Shown piece by piece: positions 1-7,224 of a stretch of DNA of 37,567 bases. The DNA comes from an uncultured SAR116 cluster alpha proteobacterium (GTDB lineage Bacteria > Pseudomonadota > Alphaproteobacteria > Puniceispirillales > Puniceispirillaceae): the NCBI GenBank assembly GCA_902623185.1, contig CACNSW010000017.1:1-37567 (forward strand), given 5' to 3'. The position numbers and the translations under genes are program-made. Position 1 is the stretch's first letter, and every line of letters starts with the position of its first letter. The notes under the pieces were generated by a model that worked only from the letters and a program-made list of their open reading frames with translations, did no database searches and was not told the DNA's origin.

Positions 1-11
1 AACGTGAAGTT

Positions 12-362
12 GTGCCTGTTGTCATTCGAGAGGTTCACGCAGATGGTCGGATGACATTAGATACCTGGCGCGAAGGGTGTGCAAATGTTGTCGATCAAGA
101 ACGCATCGATGAGATCCACGACTTATGTCGTGAACTTGGGATTGGTTGTGTTGATGGAGACGACATTGTCACTGATCTAACCCCTTCGCTCTTCCGTAAA
201 TGGCGTAAGAAGATGGGGCTTTCACAAGAAAAGTTGGCAAATGTACTGCAAGTACAAAGTGGTCGCACCGTAAGAAGGTGGGAAGCAGGTGAAAGGGAAA
301 TTCCTGGCCCTGTAAAGGTTTTGATGAAGTGGCTGATCACGGACATTTGTCCGTTATCTTAA
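12..362 (+). CDS. Small XRE-type helix-turn-helix protein (antitoxin-like)
   Basis: The C-terminal half (residues about 60-110) reads as a helix-turn-helix of the XRE/MqsA-antitoxin type: a Leu-Thr-Pro lead-in, FRKWRKKMGLSQEKLANVL, then the RRWEAGER motif typical of HTH domains carried C-terminally on antitoxins. The first 55 residues are an unassigned acidic segment without the CxxC zinc motif expected of MqsA. The start used is a GTG, but the frame stays open to the left edge, so the protein may be longer. No toxin partner is visible in the window. It is intact and convergent with the decayed phage-type genes to its right, its stop overlapping the last relic's stop. It could be a phage/island regulator or an orphan antitoxin. 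Confidence 0.6.
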   Translation: MPVVIREVHADGRMTLDTWREGCANVVDQERIDEIHDLCRELGIGCVDGDDIVTDLTPSLFRKWRKKMGLSQEKLANVLQVQSGRTVRRWEAGEREIPGPVKVLMKWLITDICPLS

Positions 363-623
363 CTGTATTGCTCGATTAAGCGGTTGAGGCACCAGCGAGC
401 CTTTTGCAAATCTTGTATTGGGTTGTTTTTGTAACGGTATCGCCAGACGTATTCGATAATGTGGCCTTACGGCAGTGATATTGATACATAAGCAACCTCG
501 ATCGAATCTTAATATGGCTCCGTTTCAATCCATCTTGCCAGTGAGATAATGATGAGGCTTGTTTAAAGGCTGATTTTTGTCGCTCTGTTACCTCGCTTGT
601 TTCATGTGTTCTTCGTATCTCAT
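359..623 (-). pseudogene. Decayed DUF3310-like phage gene
   Basis: Reading the minus strand from ATG at 623 gives an N-terminal piece with PLNKPHHYLTGKMD, matching the Pro-x-His-Tyr-x-x-Gly opening of DUF3310 proteins. After a shift of one base it resumes as HIIEYVWRYRYKN and then DLQKARWCLNRLIEQYS, the characteristic C-terminal helix pair of that family. The span is 265 nt, one more than a multiple of three, consistent with a single-base indel. At least three in-frame stops lie within. DUF3310 genes are common in tailed phages and rare as host genes. Its ATG overlaps the stop of the preceding relic as ATGA, preserving a phage-like tight operon. Confidence 0.6.
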
Positions 624-790
624 CTATCCCGAAGTTTTGGCTTCCCCTTCATGCCAATTTGGCCACGGCGGGGATAAGTAAGATTAGCAATGTTTTCTCC
701 TAAAGGATTTGCGATGCAAAAATTGCAGCACTTTGGATTAAAATGAACCCTTCATCGTTGCAAGATTTTAAGGCATCGTCCTTTAGCCAC
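620..790 (-). pseudogene. Decayed small Cys-rich phage-type gene
   Basis: A frame of 57 codons begins at a GTG (790) preceded by a GGAGGAGA-type ribosome site and ends in the TGA of an ATGA overlap with the DUF3310-like relic. It is interrupted once by TGA at codon 13. The readable part contains FNPKCCNFCIANPLG and PRRGQIGMKGKPKLRDR, suggesting a small Cys-rich basic protein. I do not recognise the family. The start signal, frame length and coupling to the next relic argue that it was a gene. The 791-924 stretch between it and the next relic contains a short hydrophobic frame, possibly a membrane peptide, that I cannot support as a gene. Confidence 0.35.
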
Positions 791-924
791 TTAGGCGTTC
801 TCCTCCGCGCCGAGTGGCCCTAACTTTACCTACCTGCGGGTTTCTTGAGTATGGGTGAGAGTAAGAACACCGCTCCAGCTGTCGCTCCGACGCTATCTGT
901 CAGGGCGAGTGACTTCAAGATGTT

Positions 925-1297
925 TTACTTTAGCTGGTCTTTAGCCTTATGGCGTTCCTTTGCTGCATTGGCTCTGTCTTTACTAGACTTTGCACAGAGA
1001 TCAAAGTAGTCTTGCCATAAAACAGCGTGAACGCACTAGGTTGTCGCTTCCTTCAGCTGCTGCTCGGTTTGCGTGATCTGTTCGATTGCCATAAATTGTT
1101 CTAAATCATCGTTGTTCTTGCCAGCGACCGTTGACCAGAAGCTGTTCTTTTTTATTCTCAGCCTTATTTTGAAGGGCGTCTTTGGCAGTAACGAAATCGG
1201 ATATTGCCTTGGCAACTTTGAGGATGTCGCCAGGGTTAATGAGTTCCGTCTTAATGACACCAAAAGCGGCATTTGTCGCTGCGAGTTCAGCAAGTAT
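925..1297 (-). pseudogene. Decayed phage-type gene of unknown function (helical)
   Basis: From an ATA at 1297 (presumably a former ATG, with TAGGAG six bases upstream) the minus strand reads LAELAATNAAFGVIKTEL, then DILKVAKAISDFVTAKDAL. In a second frame it continues as KNNDDLEQFMAIEQI. A further in-frame TAG follows, then WQDYFDLCAKSSKDRANAAK, ending in a lysine-rich tail and TAA. The span of 373 nt (124 codons plus one base) fits a single-base insertion in the A-rich run near 1150. The Ala-rich helical start and the DDLEEFMALEQI-like core resemble a conserved small protein that I associate, from memory, with marine phage genomes. Its function is unknown to me. Confidence 0.5.
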
Positions 1298-1305
1298 GGC
1301 GGCTC

Positions 1306-1533
1306 CTACCGGTCAAAGATTCCAAAGATGTCGGGATTTACCCAAACTGGGATGCGCTGGTCGCGGATCGTTTTATCAGCGGGTGTATGGGTGTAGTTGT
1401 AATGAGTGACGTGTTATGAGTTCAGATTCTTGGCGTAATATAGGCACGTTTCGATGCCGCTCCAGTATTCAACACTGATCGTCTGTGCCTCACCGTAACC
1501 ACACGAGCATAGACGAGTTGTGTTATGTTTTAT
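1306..1533 (-). pseudogene. Decayed small gene of unknown function
   Basis: A 76-codon minus-strand frame starts at an ATA (1533, probably a mutated ATG) overlapping the end of the oxygenase relic. It reads a CSCGYGE segment, TISVEYWSGIETCLYYAKN, one in-frame TAA, then KTIRDQRIPVWVNPDIF and a final TAG two bases into the next relic's ribosome site. Two Cys and several aromatic residues stand out. I do not recognise the family. The evidence that it was a gene is its collinear, tightly packed position and the length (exact multiple of three) between neighbouring gene borders. Confidence is limited because no homologue could be searched. Confidence 0.35.
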
Positions 1534-1535
1534 CC

Positions 1536-2081
1536 CTAGCGTGGTCCAAAAAACCAAGCGGCGAGTGATCTGCGTATCCCGGATGTTATCGGCAGTACCC
1601 TGTGTCTGAGTTAGGATGGAAAAACCAAAACAGTCCCTTTCGACTTGAAATCGGCTTTGCTGCTTAACTTGTCGAACTCGAAGTCACCGCCTTTGTATTC
1701 TGCGGGGTCTATGATTTGGACTGTGATTTATAGTTTCCTGTCAGATACAGTCTGGCCACCCCAGTTGATGTCATGATGCCAGCCGTATTGGCCGCCTTTT
1801 GTGGCGTGGTACTCTGTGAATTTCATTTAAGAGTGATTATAAATGTCGACATAGAATGCATTGATATTCTATGATTTTATATATTTCCATAGTAAGTCCC
1901 TTACCCATTGATCAGGAACCCAGCGCACTGTGCTGCTGCGGATTTCTCTTCGGACGCTGTTCGGTGAAAATATTTTAGCCGCCTGAGCCGGTTGGGCTTC
2001 AGCTTCCTTCGCAATATCGTCTATCTGCTGCTGAGTAAACGCAGAGGACCAGAGTTGATATAGGTCACGAATAGATCACAT
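1536..2081 (-). pseudogene. Decayed 2OG-Fe(II) oxygenase (PKHD/prolyl-4-hydroxylase type)
   Basis: A single uninterrupted frame of 182 codons starts at ATG 2081. It reads as a phage-type PKHD 2-oxoglutarate/Fe(II) dioxygenase: FTEYHATKGGQYGWHHD at residues 88-104 with the HxD pair H102/D104, a DPAEYKGGDFEF segment, VLVFPS, the distal H160 in LRHRVLPITSG, and the 2OG-binding Arg at 170/171 before SLAAWFFGP. Five in-frame stops break it: codon 2 TGA, 71 TAG, 85 TAA, 118 TAA and 157 TAA. There is no indel across all 182 codons. Homologues usually have acidic, Ser and Tyr residues at some of these positions, so one uniform recoding does not explain the stops. Such enzymes are frequent accessory genes of marine phages. 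It is certainly non-functional under the standard code. Confidence 0.75.
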
Positions 2082-2091
2082 CCGCTCTAAG

Positions 2092-2386
2092 TCATTTAGG
2101 TTTGTGTGTTGCCGTATTATTGAGGTCAGCAAGAAGCTGCTGGATCATTTGATTTTATCTTACCATTTCATTCCTGAAACCCTCAACAGCTGTGAAGTTT
2201 TGACGTGACACCATTGCATTTTCTATGAACAGCTTTTGGCATCTATGCCATCGAGCAGACCCAATCACAGACTTCTTCACCTATCTGTTGGTCAGCACCT
2301 CTTATCTGAATAAACCGAGCGCAATCGGATTTATTGCATGGCTGGAAACCATTTAGAGGGCAGTTGGCTTTTACTTCTAGTTTCAT
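2092..2386 (-). pseudogene. Decayed small Cys-rich phage-type protein gene
   Basis: ATG at 2386 follows a good ribosome site (AAGGATAGAGA). The frame reads MKLEVKANCPLNGFQPCNKS, DCARFIQIRGADQQ and GEEVCDWVCSMA, then TAG at codon 48. After a one-base shift it continues LFIENAMVSRQNF and VEGFRNEMV, a TAA, NQMIQQLLADLN and a stop at 2092. The span of 295 nt is one over a multiple of three. Four to five Cys in the first half and the pattern NCPLNGFxPC / DCxxF / GxEVxxWxC match a small conserved protein that I recall from marine T7-like phage genomes. The function is unknown; a metal-binding role is only suggested by the cysteines. Confidence 0.5.
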
Positions 2387-2404
2387 TCTCTATCCTTGGT
2401 CTGC

Positions 2405-3072
2405 CTAGTCTTTCTGGGCAAATATGCAATCAACGTATTGGACATTAATTTTGGCTTTACCCGTCATAGTGCGGTTGTTTAAGCCACCGCCACCTCCATT
2501 GTTAAGGTAGCTTTTAGAGCCGTTGACTGCGATTCGGGTATAGCTGTAAGCATCACTGCTGTGCGCAGCAAAGGCTTGAGCACTTATTGTGAAGTTTACA
2601 TTCCCGAAGCTGGTGTGATTTTTTACAATGTGAGCGTGTGATGCTATCTGGCTTGTTGATAGCGATGTGCTGCCAGTTTAATCAAACAACGCCAGTGTTC
2701 CAAACGCACTGGTAAAACTGTTTGAACCGCTTATTCCAACATTGCTGGAGACTAGGCGGAACGCTTTATTGTTTTGGTTCCTCGAGTGGAAGCTGCTGTC
2801 TGCTGAAATATTGGCGAGTTCTCAATGTGCTAATGACCCTACCGGTTCTGTGGGTTCGGCAGCCCCTGTGATAGACGGGAGTGTCGTCGTGATTGTGCTT
2901 TCAGTAGTTTGAGGTGATCGTCTGCGGTACCTATCCGATTGGTAAACATAGGGTTCCTAACATTAAGACCATCGGTCGTGGTTGCGTTTTCAAGTGCCAT
3001 TTGGGTTGGGTTTTCGATTGGTTTCCACAGGTTGACGCCACTGACGAAGGACGAGACACAACAAAACGACAA
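2405..3072 (-). pseudogene. Decayed phage tail collar/fibre protein gene
   Basis: The minus strand reads NLWKPIENPTQMALENAT and NRIGTADDHLKLLK, the usual start of short phage tail-fibre proteins that set out a position grid. One base later, near 2900, it resumes as STITTTLPSITGAAEPTEP, and an A-run missing one A explains the shift. It then runs through FRLVSSNVGISGSNSF, TGSTSLSTSQIASHAHIVKN (a collar-like His-rich repeat), SDAYSYTRIAVNGSKSYLNN, a Gly run, and ends VDCIFAQKD. TGA and TAA stops interrupt it at two sites. The Gly-rich tip with final hydrophobic strand is typical of collar domains. The upstream border is uncertain; the minus strand between 3073 and 3160 may carry more of the same operon. 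Confidence 0.6.
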
Positions 3073-4156
3073 CCAAAAGGTAAGATTCTGAAGTTGATTG
3101 GATTATTGACACATTGAAGCCAAAATCCTTGAGCATGGGACCCAATCGAGATGCCATAACCTGCTAAGTTACTAAATTTTTTTAGTATCGTAGGTAAAGT
3201 GATTACTGATCTTTTGACCTAGCATGGTGATAGCGCAGCCATTGAGAATTTTGTCGGGTTGGGAGGGCTATTCCTGAGATGCAAATTGAAACGTAAAGAT
3301 AAAGGCCATCAATCAGTCGACAGACATAAGCAATTTGTCGATCACAATTTTAGGTGCGACAATTTGTCTATAGCTTGGAGTTCGCCACAAACCTCCATAA
3401 ATAAAAGGCAGGTGTTCATGACATACAAAGAAATGTTCGAAAGTATCGTTGCAACCAATGGTCTTCATTCAGCAGAGCGCCGAAAAGGTCCAAACAACAT
3501 GAAAAGACTGTTGTTATTAATTCTGATGACTATCGGTGTGATTACGGTCGGGTCTACGTTTTTCAGCTAGCCTGAACTAAATCAAGCCGAAGTCACATGC
3601 AATCACAGATCGTGTTGACCAACTTTGCTCCGACCAAACACGCTAACCATAACGAGGCGAGACAATAAAGGCCCCGTCGAGCAACCGAAGACAACATTCT
3701 GATCACGGACAGCAATGCTTTCCGCAAATTATCAGCCACCAACTGTCTGAACCGTGGCTGCCTTCGTCGATATAAGTCGAACCGTGGTCGACGGCGGTTA
3801 TCTTAGTGGTTGCTTTCGGTGTTGTTTGTGTCGAGCGAGTTGATTTGGCCCATATGCTTCGCACGGTGGTCATGGAACGGAGCAAATTTGGTCACCTGAA
3901 CTAAACAGTCACGACGATGCGTGAACGCAGTCCAAATGGAACGCTGGTTCTGCGTTTCGAATAGCAGGATGTTGGTTAGGTCGGTTGGCGTGTCGTCACT
4001 ACAAGATTTGGGTGAAGATTGTGGTGTGTTTTCAAACAGCGTTGTTTTTAAGACATCGGGGGTGTTCGGGGTGTGTATTTCAGGCAAAAGGTCAAGGCTT
4101 TCCATCATAAGCTTCACTAGAGGTATGATGAACCTGTCGATGCAATCGTTTGACCG
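3073..4156. other. Gene-poor stretch beside the phage relics
   Basis: About 1.1 kb without a gene I can assign. Overlapping frames at 3803-4117 (minus) and 3921-4193 (plus) have unremarkable composition, no recognisable motif and no convincing ribosome site, so I do not call them. One small frame with a membrane helix at 3418-3570 is listed separately. No integrase or repressor could be read on either strand. The stretch is probably decayed island DNA. Confidence 0.4.
3418..3570 (+). CDS. Possible 50-residue membrane peptide
   Basis: From ATG 3418 a 50-residue frame follows AAAGGCAGG about seven bases upstream. It has a polar first half (TYKEMFESIVATNG) and ends in a Lys-Arg flanked hydrophobic helix, KRLLLLILMTIGVITVG, close to the C-terminus, as in small tail-anchored or inner-membrane peptides. 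No family is recognised. It stands alone, on the strand opposite the phage relics. It may be a real small protein or a chance frame. Confidence 0.3.
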   Translation: MTYKEMFESIVATNGLHSAERRKGPNNMKRLLLLILMTIGVITVGSTFFS

Positions 4157-4231
4157 CCGCCGATTATTCAGCGGTAAAGCAAGCGACCGTTAATCAGTTG
4201 GCCGGCGGTTCAAATCCTCCTTGAGAATCCA
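4157..4231 (+). pseudogene. Decayed tRNA-Asn(GTT) copy, candidate att footprint
   Basis: The sequence aligns by eye to an alphaproteobacterial tRNA-Asn: TTCAGCGGTA D-arm, AGCAAGCGACCGTTAATC around the anticodon GTT, a GGTTCAAATCC T-loop and TTGAGAATCCA at the 3' end. It cannot fold properly. The 5' acceptor bases do not pair with TTGAGAA, the anticodon stem has mismatches, position 33 is C instead of the invariant U, and the T-stem carries a mismatch. The 3' half is the better preserved half, as expected of an attachment-site duplication left by an integrating element. No intact tRNA-Asn lies in the window. Confidence 0.6.
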
Positions 4232-4358
4232 TCCTTTAACATACTACGTATTTGGTTTTTTGCTGCCCAATATGCGAGATTATTTTTTTAAACCGAGTGG
4301 AAAATTTGACCCCCTGTTATCAGGAAAGTGTTCTATTCGGGAATGCTACGATGAGCAC

Positions 4359-5009
4359 CTAGCTCGAGTGTCGAGCTTGCAGTACCTTGATGACATCCCC
4401 AATCACTAAGCCCGCATCCTGTAGCAACACCATCATATGAAACAGTAAATCAGCCGCCTCACTGGTTATCTCCCCGCGGTTATCCTGCATCATTGCAAGC
4501 GCAAGCTCAACTCCCTCTTCACCAACTTTTTGGGCAATCCGGGACTTTCCAGCGGCAAACAAGCTGCTTGTGTAGCTGCCTTTTGGCATCGTTCGCTGGC
4601 GTTCCTCGATTAGTGTTGAAAGCTCATTTAGAAACAGTGTTGGCTCTACCACTTCGTCTCCAAAACAGCTGATACTCCCAGTATGACATGTTGGCCCAAT
4701 AGGTCTTGCCGTTACCAAAAACGTGTCGTTGTCGCAATCAAGTTTTACATCGGCAAGTATTAGAAAATTACCAGAACTTTCTCCCTTGACCCACAGCCGT
4801 TTTTTAGATCGGCTGAAAAAGGTCACTTTACCACTCTGACAGGTCGCTGCAAGAGCGGTGGTATCCATATAGCCAAGCATAAGAACCTGACCATTGTCGG
4901 GGTTTTGAACAATTGCCGGTAACAAGCCATTGCCCTTCACCCAATCAGCCCGTTGGCCAAGTTCGGCAAGTTCACTGAAATCCTGAGTTTGCAATAAGTT
5001 TTCTGCCAT
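4359..5009 (-). CDS. hisIE: Bifunctional phosphoribosyl-AMP cyclohydrolase / phosphoribosyl-ATP pyrophosphatase
   Basis: A 216-residue HisI-HisE fusion catalysing the second and third steps of histidine synthesis in the cytosol. Residues 20-110 are the HisI cyclohydrolase, with VLMLGYMDTTAL, the DCDNDT metal site near residue 92 and the zinc cysteines of GPTCHTGSISCF. Residues about 125-210 are the HisE pyrophosphatase, with the KVGEEGVELALA acidic helix and SEAADLLFHMMVLL. The fused form is typical of enterobacteria and many gammaproteobacteria, whereas most alphaproteobacteria carry separate hisI and hisE. It starts two bases after the hisF stop and is the last gene of the his operon. A 7-bp inverted repeat overlaps its stop codon. 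Confidence 0.95.
   Translation of the reverse strand: MAENLLQTQDFSELAELGQRADWVKGNGLLPAIVQNPDNGQVLMLGYMDTTALAATCQSGKVTFFSRSKKRLWVKGESSGNFLILADVKLDCDNDTFLVTARPIGPTCHTGSISCFGDEVVEPTLFLNELSTLIEERQRTMPKGSYTSSLFAAGKSRIAQKVGEEGVELALAMMQDNRGEITSEAADLLFHMMVLLQDAGLVIGDVIKVLQARHSS
4361..4377. other. Inverted repeat over the hisIE stop codon
   Basis: AGCTCGA and TCGAGCT flank GTG, a perfect 7-bp stem with a 3-base loop that includes the last codons of hisIE. On the transcribed (minus) strand no U-run follows, so it is not a standard intrinsic terminator. It may protect the 3' end of the his mRNA or be fortuitous. Confidence 0.3.
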
Positions 5010-5011
5010 GG

Positions 5012-5794
5012 TTAGAGCCGCACTTCAATTTGTTTGGAAGCAAGATACTGCTTTAGGTCAGGAATCTGGATCTTGCCGCTGTGGAAGACGGAGGCGGCAA
5101 GTCCACCATCAATCGCAGTAGCGGTAAATAAGTCAGCAAAATGGCTGTAATCACCGGCGCCACCTGAAGCAATTACTGGAATACCGACCACCTTTTTAAC
5201 AAGCGCCAGCTGCACTAAATCATAGCCGCTCTTAACTCCGTCATTATTCATGCAGTTTAGTACAATCTCGCCAGCACCGCGCTTTTCAGCCTCGCGAGCC
5301 CAATTCAAGGTTTCCCGTCTTGAGGCAATGGTCTTTGTTGCGTCACCAGTATATTGGTAGACACGGTAAACGGAGTGATTATCGTCACCCATTTCCTCGC
5401 GGCTGTCTATTCCAACAACAATGCATTGCGTGCCAAAAACTGCGGCCAGCTCGCTTATAAAACCCGGATTTTCCAGTGCTGGTGAATTGATTGAGATCTT
5501 GTCTGCGCCGTTATTTAGTATAATTCTGGCGTCCTCTATATTTCTAATTCCACCAGCGACACAGAACGGAATATTAATACGTTTAGCAACCTGAGTGATC
5601 CAGCTCTTTTCTACTACACGGCCTTCGCTGCTAGCTGTAATGTCATAAAACACAAGTTCATCCACGCCCTCATCGGCGTAGCGCTCCGCCAGTTCCAAAA
5701 TGTCGCCTATATCGCGATGATTGCGAAACTGTACACCCTTGACAACGCGGCCATCACGCACGTCAAGACAGGCAATTATTCGTTTTGTTAGCAT
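5012..5794 (-). CDS. hisF: Imidazole glycerol phosphate synthase, cyclase subunit
   Basis: HisF (260 aa, usual length) is the TIM-barrel cyclase half of IGP synthase. It uses ammonia delivered by HisH to convert PRFAR into imidazole glycerol phosphate and AICAR. It opens with the canonical [20 protein letters not shown], whose Asp11 is the catalytic acid. The second catalytic Asp lies in VVGIDSREE, and the phosphate loops are CVAGGIRN and [29 protein letters not shown] and [11 protein letters not shown] closely resemble enterobacterial HisF, in line with the gammaproteobacterial character of the operon. It overlaps the end of hisA by seven bases. Confidence 0.97.
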   Translation of the reverse strand: MLTKRIIACLDVRDGRVVKGVQFRNHRDIGDILELAERYADEGVDELVFYDITASSEGRVVEKSWITQVAKRINIPFCVAGGIRNIEDARIILNNGADKISINSPALENPGFISELAAVFGTQCIVVGIDSREEMGDDNHSVYRVYQYTGDATKTIASRRETLNWAREAEKRGAGEIVLNCMNNDGVKSGYDLVQLALVKKVVGIPVIASGGAGDYSHFADLFTATAIDGGLAASVFHSGKIQIPDLKQYLASKQIEVRL

Positions 5795-6564
5795 TTAATC
5801 ACGTCTCTTCCATCAATCGTTTTATGCTTCCCAATCGCAAGCGCTTCATTTACTGAGAAAATCCCCTCATAGATAGCTTTGCCAATGATAACTCCATCGG
5901 TATTGAGCGAGGCGACATCATCAAGGCTTCTAACTCCACCTGACGCCTGCAGTTGGATACTGGGGAACATCTCTTTAATTGACACATATAGAGCGTTGTT
6001 GCATCCGCTCATCGTGCCATCGCGGGCGACATCTGTACACAGCACATGCTGCAAGCCCGCGCCTTGATATTCAGTTAAAAAATCCGATAGCGTTATGCCA
6101 CTTGCGGCCTGCCAACCCGAAAAAGCGATATGATAGCACTCTTTGCTATTCTCAGGGTCACCGCCGATAACATCGGCGGCAAGACAGATACGTTCTGGTC
6201 CAAATTCATCAAAAAATTCCTGTACCAAATTGGGTTCGCGCACAGCCAGCGAGCCTAAAACGATGCGGCTTGCACCAGCTCCTATCAGTTTTACAATATC
6301 TTCTCGTGATCTGATTCCACCGCCTGTCTGAACCTTCAGCCCGGATTTACTGATAATCTCAGTAATTAGGTTGATTTGCCTGTTATGGGGATTTTTCGCT
6401 CCATCCAAATCAACCAGATGCAGCCATTCAGCACCCGCCCCACGAAAGGCACATGCCACTTCAACCGGATTGCTGCCATATGTGGTTTTTTGATCAAAAT
6501 CGCCTTTGTGGAGCCGGACAATATCGCCATCAATTAGGTCGATAGCTGGGTAGATTATCATCAT
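5788..6564 (-). CDS. hisA: Phosphoribosylformimino-5-aminoimidazole carboxamide ribotide isomerase
   Basis: HisA (258 aa) isomerises ProFAR to PRFAR, the substrate of HisF/HisH. It is a TIM barrel with the start [20 protein letters not shown], whose Asp8/9 is the general base. Also visible are [24 protein letters not shown] for phosphate binding, [14 protein letters not shown] containing the second catalytic Asp, and the C-terminal [11 protein letters not shown] loop. The first of two adjacent ATG codons is preceded by AAGGAAGAA. It lies 36 bases downstream of hisH and overlaps hisF, so the two are probably translationally coupled. Confidence 0.97.
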   Translation of the reverse strand: MMIIYPAIDLIDGDIVRLHKGDFDQKTTYGSNPVEVACAFRGAGAEWLHLVDLDGAKNPHNRQINLITEIISKSGLKVQTGGGIRSREDIVKLIGAGASRIVLGSLAVREPNLVQEFFDEFGPERICLAADVIGGDPENSKECYHIAFSGWQAASGITLSDFLTEYQGAGLQHVLCTDVARDGTMSGCNNALYVSIKEMFPSIQLQASGGVRSLDDVASLNTDGVIIGKAIYEGIFSVNEALAIGKHKTIDGRDVIKC

Positions 6565-6600
6565 TTCTTCCTTTTTTTGTCATCTGGCGTTTGACTAAGC

Positions 6601-7197
6601 TCACAATGCTAGAAAATTGCGTAAAATCTGTTCACCAACGGGACCCGACCGTTCCGGATGGAACTGGCAACCCATGAAATTGCCATTGCCGGCAATGGCT
6701 GTAAAACTGATCCCATAATCGCAGCTGGCGATAGTATAGCTAGATAGCTTCGCAAAATAGCTGTGCACAAAATAAACATGTGCTCCATCTGGCACCCCTA
6801 CCAGCAATGGATTTCCGTTAACATGGTCAATGTTCCTGATACGGTTCCAACCCATGTGTGGCAGACTGCGTCCAGGAGCAGCCACAAAATGGTGGCAATT
6901 TCCCTTCAACACACCAAGCATCGCCGTATCACCTTCTTCTGAACGTTCAAAAAGCAGTTGCATCCCAAGACAAATGCCAAGCACTGGTTGGCGCAAACCG
7001 CGGATACAGTCAACGAGCCCATGTCGGTGCAGCGTGTCCATTGCGGTCGCTGCTGCCCCGACCCCGGGCAAAATCACCTTTTCGGCAGCTTCTATTTCAG
7101 TCCTATTGGCGGTCAGGTGCGCTATTTGGCCACAACGCTCAAGTGCAAATCTTATGGAAGCGATATTAGCCCCGCCACTGTCAATGATTGCAATCAT
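6601..7197 (-). CDS. hisH: Imidazole glycerol phosphate synthase, glutamine amidotransferase subunit
   Basis: HisH (198 aa) hydrolyses glutamine and channels ammonia to HisF. The class I glutaminase nucleophile is in VLGICLGMQLLFE (Cys near residue 77), the oxyanion-hole region is LPGVGAAATAM, and the His-Glu of the triad are in GCQFHPERSG near the C-terminus. It starts with MIAIIDSGGANIASI, the usual N-terminal strand. It follows the hisC-hisB fusion by 27 bases and precedes hisA, the same relative order as in the enterobacterial operon. Confidence 0.97.
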   Translation of the reverse strand: MIAIIDSGGANIASIRFALERCGQIAHLTANRTEIEAAEKVILPGVGAAATAMDTLHRHGLVDCIRGLRQPVLGICLGMQLLFERSEEGDTAMLGVLKGNCHHFVAAPGRSLPHMGWNRIRNIDHVNGNPLLVGVPDGAHVYFVHSYFAKLSSYTIASCDYGISFTAIAGNGNFMGCQFHPERSGPVGEQILRNFLAL

Positions 7198-7224
7198 CTG
7201 TCCCTTTTAATCATCAAGTCGTTC

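Noticed and set aside
1036-1293. Intact 85-residue minus-strand frame inside the phage relics
   Set aside because: Only its C-terminal half is protein-like; the first part is an out-of-frame reading of the relic at 925-1297, which changes frame near 1150.
1536-2081. Stop-codon recoding as an explanation for the broken oxygenase
   Set aside because: Three different stop codons occur, and positions normally holding different residues are affected. Neighbouring relics also have frameshifts, so simple decay explains more.
3803-4193. Overlapping frames of 90-104 residues on both strands
   Set aside because: No ribosome site, no motif, low-complexity polar composition; neither strand looks convincingly coding.
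1-4358. CRISPR array or toxin-antitoxin pair in the accessory region
   Set aside because: No regularly spaced repeats are visible, and the HTH protein at 12-362 has no toxin-like neighbour in the window.
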